Made by a program: the position numbers and the translations under genes. From an uncultured Prevotellaceae bacterium (lineage in GTDB: Bacteria; Bacteroidota; Bacteroidia; Bacteroidales; Muribaculaceae), in the NCBI GenBank assembly GCA_937904375.1, contig CALDIG010000255.1, forward strand, positions 1 to 8,378: DNA of 8,378 nt. Direction: 5' to 3'. This document shows positions 1-5,888 of this stretch, piece by piece; positions within the stretch are counted from its first letter, which is position 1; every line of letters starts with the position of its first letter. The notes under the pieces are model-generated. The model was not told where the DNA came from and made no database searches. It worked only from the letters and a program-made list of their open reading frames with translations.

Positions 1-55
1 GAGTGGATAGGAGTGGATAGGAGTGGATAGGAGTGGATAGGAGTGGATAGGAGTG
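1..55. repeat. 10-bp tandem repeat array, five and a half units
   Basis: The unit GAGTGGATAG occurs five times without a mismatch (1-50), followed by a half unit GAGTG (51-55). The array touches the left edge of the window, so its true length is unknown and it may extend outwards. A 10-bp period is not a multiple of three and no gene covers it. Perfect copies suggest recent expansion or a length that changes by slippage; that is inference. A 27-bp non-repetitive spacer (56-82) separates it from the 7-bp array. Confidence 0.95.
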
Positions 56-82
56 ACTAAGGGCTTGACACATGTCTCTTTT

Positions 83-180
83 ACTTGTCACTTAACACTT
101 AAGACTTGTCACTTGCCACTTACCACTTAACACTTACCACTTAACACTTAACACTTGTCACTTGTTACTTAACACTTAAC
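83..180. repeat. 7-bp tandem repeat array, 14 units, consensus ACTTAAC
   Basis: Fourteen consecutive heptamers fill exactly 98 bp with no insertion or deletion. Every unit begins ACTT; the last three bases vary in register as AAC (6 units), GTC (3), ACC (2), AAG, GCC and GTT (1 each). Read on the minus strand the consensus is GTTAAGT. The array ends three bases from the porQ stop codon (184-186), so it would form the 3' untranslated region of any transcript that reads out of porQ. A fixed period with a conserved 4-base core and a varying 3-base tail differs from the perfect copies of the neighbouring 10-bp array and suggests an older array or selection on the core. Function is unknown. Confidence 0.95.
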
Positions 181-183
181 GCT

Positions 184-1218
184 TTACCTCATCAGCTCTC
201 CTATGGAGGTGGTGAGGTTTACCATGAATGTGGTGGCGCCTGTGTGGGGTTGGGCGAAGGCAACGCCGAAGCCGAAGGCTTTGACTTTCATGCCGCCGCC
301 AATGGAGAATCCCGACAGGAAGTTGCGCTTGTAGGTGCTCATGTCAGTGCGAGTCTTGTAGTTGTAACCAGCAGCGATATAGATGTTGCTTGATGGCAGG
401 TATTCGATGCCAAAGACTAGGTGGCGGAAGAGGTTGCCGGCAAACTTGTCCTTCTCCACGAGGTCGCTCGACGTGTTGTTCTTGTCGGCGGGCTCGTAGT
501 AGGGGAGTTTCCATTTTGTGAGGTTATAGGCGGTGACCGAGAGACGGAACGGTGTAGAGCCGAGTCCCTTGGTGATACCAATCTGTAAGTCCCACGGCAG
601 CTTGTCGCGTGTGTCGTTGAATTTCTTGACCTGACCTCCCAGATTTTTTGCCACGAGCGAGAGCGAAAGCTCATTGTCGGGGTTGTAGTAGTTGATGCCT
701 AAGTCCACAGCTACCGCTCCTGCCGTATAGGTCTCGTAACTGGAGTGGACATACTTGAGGTTGATGCCGCCGCGCAGACGGTCGCTGATGTCGTGAGAGT
801 AGGTGAGGGTGAACGCCAAGTCGCTGGCACTGAACTCGCCGGTAATTGCTCCGCTGGCATCGGTGGCGTTCATCTTGCCGTAGCCGAAGTATTGGATTGC
901 CACTCCGGCAGCGCCATGCTCTCCCACGCCCTGCCCGTAGCGCGCTCCCATGAAGTTGGTGCTGCCAATGTAGCGCATATAGTTCAAGCCCACTTGGTGG
1001 TCAAACTCCTTGCCCAGCAGTGCTGGGTTCTGCTCCACGAGGTTGATGTCGTCGTCGATGATAGTAATGTTGTGCCCACCCAGGGCGTAAACATGCGACG
1101 ACACAGGCACATTCAAGAACTGGTAGGCTGTGGTGCCGTCTTGAGCGTTAGCTGCAATAGCACCAACCGCCAAGAACAGTAACGAGATTATATTTTTGGT
1201 CTTAAATATCATTGTCAT
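184..1218 (-). CDS. porQ: Type IX secretion system protein PorQ (PorV/PorQ outer-membrane family)
   Basis: This is a 344-residue predicted outer-membrane beta-barrel protein of the PorV/PorQ family, an accessory part of the type IX secretion system that moves cargo with C-terminal sorting signals across the outer membrane of Bacteroidota. A signal peptide is visible: basic start, hydrophobic residues 10-23, then ANA before Q26 as a likely signal peptidase I site. The family signature follows at 31-48 (AYQFLNVPVSSHVYALGG) and 55-69 (DDDINLVEQNPALLG). The rest alternates polar and hydrophobic residues in short Gly/Asn/Tyr-rich strands, as expected of a barrel. The length is normal for PorQ. Two starts are possible, M1 (1218) or M3 (1212). 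No other type IX gene lies in the window, and no clear -33/-7 promoter was found upstream on the minus strand. Downstream there is no hairpin with a T-run, only the 7-bp array. The family call is firm; an actual secretion role in this organism is inferred. Confidence 0.9.
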   Translation of the reverse strand: MTMIFKTKNIISLLFLAVGAIAANAQDGTTAYQFLNVPVSSHVYALGGHNITIIDDDINLVEQNPALLGKEFDHQVGLNYMRYIGSTNFMGARYGQGVGEHGAAGVAIQYFGYGKMNATDASGAITGEFSASDLAFTLTYSHDISDRLRGGINLKYVHSSYETYTAGAVAVDLGINYYNPDNELSLSLVAKNLGGQVKKFNDTRDKLPWDLQIGITKGLGSTPFRLSVTAYNLTKWKLPYYEPADKNNTSSDLVEKDKFAGNLFRHLVFGIEYLPSSNIYIAAGYNYKTRTDMSTYKRNFLSGFSIGGGMKVKAFGFGVAFAQPHTGATTFMVNLTTSIGELMR

Positions 1219-1386
1219 TATTTTATAACGAGAAAAAAGTGATTATAGTATTAAAGAGATTTCCATAAATTTATATTTGTGCCAATTAATTATTTAATTT
1301 TCCTTACATTAGGGAAGAAAAAAGCATCTTTTTGTAAAAAAACCAAAAACCTTATTAATCATTACCAAAATGAGTGATAGGAGTTA

Positions 1387-1416
1387 TTGTTTTTTATGAA
1401 ATCACCATTATATTTG
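1387..1416 (+). promoter_or_regulatory. Bacteroidota-type promoter for the TonB-domain gene
   Basis: A TTG (1387-1389) is followed after 19 bp by TATATTTG (1409-1416), a full match to the TAnnTTTG -7 element at the standard spacing. Transcription should start within about ten bases, near 1420-1426, leaving a leader of roughly 75 bases before the ATG at 1500. The surrounding gap (1219-1499) is AT-rich and holds no supported gene. Confidence 0.7.
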
Positions 1417-1435
1417 CATGGAAAATGTGAAAAAT

Positions 1436-1477
1436 CACCTGAAAAAGGTGTTTGAATGCACTAATTACCGCTGCATT
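1436..1477 (+). promoter_or_regulatory. Two short hairpins in the 5' leader of the TonB-domain gene
   Basis: Within the predicted leader, CACCT (1436-1440) pairs with AGGTG (1446-1450) around a GAAAA loop. AATGCA (1455-1460) pairs with TGCATT (1472-1477) around an 11-base loop. Both stems are perfect but short (5 and 6 bp). They do not resemble a riboswitch class I can name, and no T-run follows that would make them an attenuator. They may stabilise the message or affect ribosome access; this is inference. Confidence 0.4.
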
Positions 1478-1499
1478 AACTAACTGAAAATGCTGAGAC

Positions 1500-1952
1500 A
1501 TGAAGCTTTCTCGTTTATCATTATCATTGATGCTTATTGTTCTGGGCGCATTACTTATAGATGCCTCGGCGCAGCACATGCGTAATGTCACCACTTGTAA
1601 CCCGTTGTCGAGAAATAAGAGCGGTTACACGTTGGTTTATGATTATGAGAGTGTTGACGTGCGTCCACAGTTTCCTGGTGGTGAGCGCAGCATGATTAAC
1701 TTCATCAACGACACTCGCGAGTATCCTTACGACGCTTATCACAACCACATCCAAGGACGCGTGTTGTGCAGTTTTGTTGTTGGCACCGATGGCAAACTTT
1801 TTGATATTCAGGTAATACAGGGTTCGGGCGACGACAGCCTTGATCGTGAGGCAATGCGAGTTATCAGCAAGATGCCAAAATGGGAAGTGGGTATGGTGGG
1901 CAACTCAAAGGTTAATGTGCGCTGCATAATCCCTATAGCCTTCAGGTTGTAA
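1500..1952 (+). CDS. Secreted, free-standing TonB C-terminal-domain protein
   Basis: This 150-residue protein consists of a signal sequence and one TonB C-terminal domain. Residues 1-24 have a basic start, a hydrophobic core (8-20) and an ASA/Q cleavage site, so the mature protein is probably periplasmic, about 126 residues long. The TonB domain spans about 54-150: the Bacteroidota entry motif PQFPGG (56-61), the first strand with IQGRVLCSFVVGTDGKL (84-100), the helix around SLDREAMRVISKMPKW (113-128), and the closing strand RCIIPIAFRL (141-150). Canonical TonB keeps an uncleaved N-terminal membrane anchor that contacts ExbB/ExbD plus a long proline-rich spanner. Both appear to be missing here: only about 30 residues separate the signal from the domain. 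It may therefore not transduce energy itself, and a peptide- or protein-binding role is possible. An uncleaved anchor cannot be excluded. It has its own promoter and terminator and looks monocistronic. No ExbB, ExbD or TonB-dependent receptor is nearby. Confidence 0.85.
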   Translation: MKLSRLSLSLMLIVLGALLIDASAQHMRNVTTCNPLSRNKSGYTLVYDYESVDVRPQFPGGERSMINFINDTREYPYDAYHNHIQGRVLCSFVVGTDGKLFDIQVIQGSGDDSLDREAMRVISKMPKWEVGMVGNSKVNVRCIIPIAFRL

Positions 1953-1957
1953 CATAG

Positions 1958-1971
1958 TCAAGCGCGCTTGA
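1958..1971. other. Perfect 14-bp palindrome just after the TonB-domain gene
   Basis: TCAAGCGCGCTTGA is a perfect inverted repeat beginning six bases after the stop codon at 1950-1952. As RNA it can form a 5-bp stem with a CGCG loop. No T-run follows directly, so it is not a textbook terminator; it may protect the 3' end, help the stronger hairpin at 1995-2016, or be a protein-binding site. Confidence 0.5.
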
Positions 1972-1988
1972 AGTTTAGACTTTTAGTG

Positions 1989-2026
1989 AAAAAGGCAGCA
2001 CTCAGGCAGTTGCTGCTGTTTTTTTT
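1989..2026. terminator. Bidirectional intrinsic terminator between convergent genes
   Basis: GCAGCA (1995-2000) pairs perfectly with TGCTGC (2011-2016) around a 10-base loop. On the plus strand the stem is followed by TG and then eight Ts (2019-2026), which ends the TonB-domain transcript. On the minus strand the same stem is followed by C and then five Ts (A run 1989-1993), which can end the acyltransferase transcript. The acyltransferase stop codon (2002-2004) lies in the loop, so the right arm and T-run are also its last codons (Lys-Thr-Ala-Ala-Thr-Ala). Confidence 0.7.
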
Positions 2027-3189
2027 GTCTTCAACCTTGGGGTGGGGTAGAGCTCCATATAATATCTGTAGCCCATTGCGAGCAGGAATGTGAGGGCTAG
2101 GTATAGTAGCAGCCACAGGTAGAATTGCGGCGAGAGTCCCACTTTAGGTCCACCCCAAATCACTTCAAAATATATGGGCAGCCTAACGATAGAATGCACC
2201 ACAAAGATGCATGCCGACAGAGTCCCGGTCCATGCCAATGGCTTGAGCACGGCGTTCAGGCGATACTGCTGGGTGGCGTCTGTAGCCTCAAAGAGCTTCA
2301 CGAAGCTCACGCTGCCGACAATCACTATCAAGTGCCCCCACAGCCAGGCGTAAAAGTTGAGATTGACAAGCATGAGAGCCACAAGAGCGGTAGCGGCGAC
2401 CGTGGCATGCGTCCATTTAGGCAGTAGCGGGAAACCATATCTTGCCACAAACACACCGGCAGCAAAAGGCAACATGGCAACCACGGCATTGTAACGCAGG
2501 TACCTGATGAGGATAAATCGCTTCATGAGCGGTACCTGCACTGCCCACGCCACCAGCACCAGGGCTAACGGTATGAACCATCGGAGCCATTTCCAGTTGT
2601 TGCTCTTGATGTTGCGAGTGGGATAGACGATGAGGCGGTAGATGACATACACCTCAAGCATGAGCCCGAAGAACCAGAACGGCCCGGGCATTATATTATA
2701 CTCCGGCTCTTTGAGCACGTTTATTACCATCAGCAGCTGGGCAATCAAGTATTTAGGCCAGTCTTTTTGGTAGAACACGTCATACACAGCGTGGGCAAAG
2801 AGTCCCACCAGCAGTCCAAGCAGCATGAGCCTGAACAGTTTTTTCCAGTGATAGGCGATGAATCGTGTAGCGCTACTCTCAGCACTTCCCTCGGTTTCAT
2901 ATTTCCTCACCAGCCCGAAACCGCTCAGGAACAAGAAAATGGCGACTCCATAATGCCCAAAGAAGGAGAAGAACTGAATGGGGAAATACATGTCGATGTG
3001 CCCGCCGGTGAGATAGTCCCACATGCGCTGGCTGAAGGGCAGGTTGAAATTGTATTCATTCTCCAGGATGACGAACTTGGGGTCAAGCCAGTGGCAGAAG
3101 TTGTGCAGGATAATGCTGATAATGGCAATGCCCCGCAATGCGTTGCACTGTGTCTTGTTCAAAAGTTCGCTTCCTCTAAGTAGTGTCAT
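2002..3189 (-). CDS. Membrane acyltransferase, acyltransferase-3 family, probable polysaccharide O-acylation
   Basis: This 395-residue multi-pass inner-membrane protein belongs to the acyltransferase-3 family (OafA/WecH type), which transfers acyl groups, often acetyl, to sugars of exported glycans. The family's N-terminal motif is present: ALRGIAIISIILHNFCHW (17-34), with conserved R19 and candidate catalytic H29. It is followed by FFGHYGVAIFLFLSGFGL (76-93), GPFWFFGLMLEVYVIYRL (169-186), and a late helix with SACIFVVHSIVRL (325-337). About ten hydrophobic segments are visible, and the length is typical. I chose the ATG at 3189; an in-frame TTG at 3213 would add eight residues but is the weaker start. 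The gene begins 44 bp after the Wzc-like stop codon with no promoter visible between, so the two are probably cotranscribed. Its substrate is then likely the polysaccharide controlled by that kinase; the donor and the site of modification cannot be read from the sequence. Its last codons form part of the shared terminator. Confidence 0.85.
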   Translation of the reverse strand: MTLLRGSELLNKTQCNALRGIAIISIILHNFCHWLDPKFVILENEYNFNLPFSQRMWDYLTGGHIDMYFPIQFFSFFGHYGVAIFLFLSGFGLVRKYETEGSAESSATRFIAYHWKKLFRLMLLGLLVGLFAHAVYDVFYQKDWPKYLIAQLLMVINVLKEPEYNIMPGPFWFFGLMLEVYVIYRLIVYPTRNIKSNNWKWLRWFIPLALVLVAWAVQVPLMKRFILIRYLRYNAVVAMLPFAAGVFVARYGFPLLPKWTHATVAATALVALMLVNLNFYAWLWGHLIVIVGSVSFVKLFEATDATQQYRLNAVLKPLAWTGTLSACIFVVHSIVRLPIYFEVIWGGPKVGLSPQFYLWLLLYLALTFLLAMGYRYYMELYPTPRLKTKKTAATA

Positions 3190-3233
3190 ATCACGGAAAA
3201 AACAATTCGTCAAGGAGGGTGTGAATAATCCGC

Positions 3234-5684
3234 CTAAGATTGTTTTTTCTTATTTCTCATCTTCAGGTTTTTAAGGCTGATTTTCTTCTTTTGATCAGAG
3301 TTGTTGCCATAGCCATACCCGTAGCCATAGCCATAGTCGCCATAACCATATCCGTATCCATAGCTGTAGCCTCCGTAACCATAATTCTTCTTGCCAATCT
3401 TGATGTCGTTGATGAGAATGGTGAGGTTCTTGAGCTTCTTCTCATCGCTGGCTCTCTCTAGGTCAAGCAAGAACTTCTTGTCGATAAATCCGTCGCGTAT
3501 CACATAAACCGTGAAGTCGGCATATCGGTTGATGAGCGACGCATCGGCAATCAGTCCAAATGGCACAGTGTCGAGAATGATGTAGTCATATTTAGTGCGC
3601 AGGGTGTTGATGAGCTCCTCAAGATGCTTATTCATGAGCAGACTGGTGGGGTTGGGAGGAATGGCTCCCATGGGCACGATGTCGAGATTCTCGTGAATGC
3701 TTCCTTTAACGATGATGTCGTCAACGTTTGAGGTCTTTCCAGAGAGGAATGAGCTGACGCCAAAGTTGGTCTCGGCGTTGGCATATTCCGAGAAGCGTCC
3801 CTTGCGCAAGTCAAGATCGACAACGACAACCCTCTTGTTGACATAGGCGTAAGTGAGTGCCAGGTTCAGGGCTATGAAGCTCTTTCCCTCACCCGGGCGG
3901 GTAGAGGTGAACTGCATCACGGTGCCTACTCCGTCTTTGCTCTCGGCAATAAAGTCGAGGTTAGCTCTTACTATTCTCAACGCCTCTGAGACTCTGTCAA
4001 TAGAATTCTCGGTAATGACAATTTCTTCATTCTTCTGATTGCTATGCTTGCTAGGTATCTCACCCACGATAGGAATCTTGCAGTTCTCCTCCACGTCGTG
4101 ACGAGAATGAATCTTGGTGTCGAGCGACAGAGCCCAGTAGATTAAGTAGAGGATGAGTGCCGGTATGAGCAAGCCAATGAGAAGACCGATGGCAAGGAAA
4201 CGCGTGGTATTTGGAGAGATGGGCGTACCGCTGCCTGTGGCACTCTCGATAACTTTGGCGTTGGGCTCGGTGATAGCGATTTGCAGAGCGTTCTCCTCAC
4301 GCTTGTTGAGCAGGTAGAGGAAGAGCTGCTCCTTCACATTCTGCTGTCGAGTGACCTCGATGATAGACTTCTCGTGCTCGGGCAACACCTGACGTCCTGC
4401 CTGGGCTGTTGACGCTTGGGCCTGTGCTCTTGATGTTTCGGCACTAAGCTTGTTGATGTATTTGTTTATAGAATTCTGGATATTGGCCTTCTGTGCGCTC
4501 ATTTCGGTTTGCAGCTGCGCAATCACGGGGTTTTCTCCTGTGGCGGTGGCTGAAATCTTCTGGTAACGGAGCATGTTGTCGTTATAAGCCTTGATTTGTG
4601 TTTCGATGCCAGCATCGGCAATGCCCACATTGCTTGGAAGCAGTGATTTATCGTCGGCACTGTTGATATAGCCTTGCATGCTTGTAGCGATGCTGAGCTG
4701 CAAGTTGGCGTCGGAGGCATTATCCTGATACCTCATTCCCGAAGATGCATCGGCATACATTGCCGCGTTGGCACTTGCCGACTTGAGTTGCGCAATGCGG
4801 CTATCAACGCCACTAAGGTCTTGTGAGATGGTGTTGATGCGCTCGGCAATGAAGTCCTCGGTGTTGCGTGCCACGCGGTTCTTGTCTTCGATGCCGTCTT
4901 GGTTATAGGCCACAATCAGGGCGTTGAGGATATCGATGCCCAAGTCATTATTGTCGGTGGTGATTGAGAGATTGAGCACATCGCTCATCTTGTCGGCCAT
5001 TTCCACCTTCAGCGCGCTGATGAATTTCTTGGCGGCGCTATTGGTGGTGAAAACTTTTGCAATCACCGTGTAGCCCACATACTGTGTGTTGAATATTTTC
5101 GACTTAACCACCGCCACAGGCCCATAGGGAGTCTTAACCCTATTTCCAAATTCGGCCTCTTCCCATTTTTTGCTGCCGTTGATAGCAAATTCAAATTTTG
5201 TCTCGCTCTTTGGAACGATGGATATGGAATAATTGGTTTTGGTGTTCTCGAGCGGCATGATTTCCACGGGCGAATGCTTGTAGGTGTTGATTTCACGCAG
5301 ATACATCTTGCCGTAGTATTGAATGTTAAGCCCTAGATGCTCCACTACGCTCTCCATGAGCTTGGTTGACTTAATCTTATGGGTCTCGTTGGCAATATCG
5401 TTAGTGACGATATTCACGCCCAAGTCCCCAAACACCTGCGCCTGGCTTCCTGCCTGCTTGCTGGTCTCTGTGGTGAGCATGATAGATGCCGATGCATTGT
5501 AGAGCTTTGGCTCCGACTTGCTCTTGAGCAAAGCCAGGCAAGTGCAGATTATCGCCGAGATGACAAACCAGTACCAGTTGCGTAGGCACGCATTGAAGAA
5601 TGCCTTGATAGGTATTGATGTCGTGAAGTTCTTTTTCTTTTTTTCGTTGCTGCTTGACGTTGATTCTTGAATTATCTCTTGCAT
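3234..5684 (-). CDS. wzc: Wzc-like polysaccharide co-polymerase / bacterial tyrosine autokinase
   Basis: This 816-residue inner-membrane protein joins a chain-length (Wzz-type) region to a BY-type tyrosine kinase, the class that controls assembly and export of capsule or exopolysaccharide. The first membrane segment is about 36-53, then comes a periplasmic Wzz domain. A long Ala/Gln/Ser-rich helical region (about 268-460) follows, with a GNVR-like part leading into the second membrane segment (about 496-518). The cytoplasmic kinase has the oligomerisation motif E567-x2-R570-x2-R573, Walker A TSTRPGEGKS (593-602, K601), Walker A' VVVVDLDLRKG (619-629, D623 and D625), the family motif PNPTSLL (677-683), and Walker B YIILDTVP (701-708, D705). 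The tail 768-792 holds 12 tyrosines, the expected autophosphorylation cluster. It is followed by an unusual 18-residue Lys-rich end (799-816). All catalytic motifs are intact. It heads a two-gene unit with its own promoter; no Wza-type exporter or glycosyltransferase is present in the window. Confidence 0.93.
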   Translation of the reverse strand: MQEIIQESTSSSNEKKKKNFTTSIPIKAFFNACLRNWYWFVISAIICTCLALLKSKSEPKLYNASASIMLTTETSKQAGSQAQVFGDLGVNIVTNDIANETHKIKSTKLMESVVEHLGLNIQYYGKMYLREINTYKHSPVEIMPLENTKTNYSISIVPKSETKFEFAINGSKKWEEAEFGNRVKTPYGPVAVVKSKIFNTQYVGYTVIAKVFTTNSAAKKFISALKVEMADKMSDVLNLSITTDNNDLGIDILNALIVAYNQDGIEDKNRVARNTEDFIAERINTISQDLSGVDSRIAQLKSASANAAMYADASSGMRYQDNASDANLQLSIATSMQGYINSADDKSLLPSNVGIADAGIETQIKAYNDNMLRYQKISATATGENPVIAQLQTEMSAQKANIQNSINKYINKLSAETSRAQAQASTAQAGRQVLPEHEKSIIEVTRQQNVKEQLFLYLLNKREENALQIAITEPNAKVIESATGSGTPISPNTTRFLAIGLLIGLLIPALILYLIYWALSLDTKIHSRHDVEENCKIPIVGEIPSKHSNQKNEEIVITENSIDRVSEALRIVRANLDFIAESKDGVGTVMQFTSTRPGEGKSFIALNLALTYAYVNKRVVVVDLDLRKGRFSEYANAETNFGVSSFLSGKTSNVDDIIVKGSIHENLDIVPMGAIPPNPTSLLMNKHLEELINTLRTKYDYIILDTVPFGLIADASLINRYADFTVYVIRDGFIDKKFLLDLERASDEKKLKNLTILINDIKIGKKNYGYGGYSYGYGYGYGDYGYGYGYGYGNNSDQKKKISLKNLKMRNKKKQS
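3306..3383 (-). repeat. Hexamer-like coding repeat for the Tyr-Gly tail of the kinase
   Basis: The DNA encoding kinase residues 768-793 is built mostly of alternating Tyr (TAT/TAC) and Gly (GGN) codons, an imperfect 6-bp repeat. It yields 12 tyrosines, interrupted by single changes (GG at 771-772, Ser774, Asp783). Because the unit is two codons, slippage would add or remove Tyr-Gly pairs without breaking the frame. Synonymous variation between units (GGC, GGT, GGG, GGA; TAT, TAC) should limit slippage. Confidence 0.85.
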
Positions 5685-5730
5685 ATTCCAGATATATTGT
5701 TTCGTTTAGTGATTCTGTGTTTTAAATGTG

Positions 5731-5760
5731 CAAAGTTAAGTATATTTTTCCTATTGACAA
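5731..5760 (-). promoter_or_regulatory. Bacteroidota-type promoter for the kinase/acyltransferase unit
   Basis: On the minus strand TTG (5760-5758) is followed after 19 bp by TAACTTTG (5738-5731), a full match to the TAnnTTTG -7 element. Transcription should start near 5724, giving a leader of about 40 bases before the ATG at 5684. This is one of the best promoter matches in the window and supports the chosen start of the Wzc-like gene. Confidence 0.75.
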
Positions 5761-5810
5761 CTATAATAAGGTGGAAAATTGCATATTTTGGCGAAAAGTG
5801 GTCTATCTTG

Positions 5811-5841
5811 TTGCTTCTTTGAAAAAAAATGACGATATTTG
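5811..5841 (+). promoter_or_regulatory. Bacteroidota-type promoter for the metalloprotease gene
   Basis: TTG (5811-5813) is followed after 20 bp by GATATTTG (5834-5841), one base off the TAnnTTTG -7 consensus. Transcription should start near 5848, leaving an AT-rich leader of about 40 bases. An in-frame ATG at 5829 lies inside this promoter, which rules it out as the main start and favours 5889. It stands back to back with the kinase-unit promoter at 5731-5760. Confidence 0.6.
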
Positions 5842-5888
5842 CACTTTGCTTTTTCGTTGAAAAAATTAAATTTAAAAATACCATTACA

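Noticed and set aside
1..180. Repeats at the left end as a CRISPR array
   Set aside because: Units are 7 and 10 bp and directly adjacent, with no spacers of about 30 bp and no cas genes.
745..1182. Open frame of 145 codons on the plus strand within porQ
   Set aside because: It lies antisense to the conserved PorQ signature, has no recognisable family, and has no promoter or start context.
1272..1279. A second TATATTTG, as a possible plus-strand promoter
   Set aside because: No TTG lies 19-21 bp upstream, and a better match with a proper -33 element is at 1387-1416.
1319..1333. AAAAAG/CTTTTT hairpin in the gap before the TonB-domain gene
   Set aside because: The stem is almost all A-T with a three-base loop and occurs readily by chance in such AT-rich sequence.
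1372..1383. GAGTGATAGGAG, nearly a copy of the 10-bp repeat of bases 1-55
   Set aside because: It is a single copy with one base missing; chance similarity is plausible in an AT-rich gap.
3190..3213. Eight-residue extension of the acyltransferase from a TTG start
   Set aside because: An ATG at 3189 gives the normal family N-terminus, and the extra residues match no family feature.
5829..5888. N-terminal extension of the protease from an upstream in-frame ATG
   Set aside because: It would place 20 residues before a normal signal peptide, and the ATG lies inside the likely promoter, upstream of the expected transcription start.
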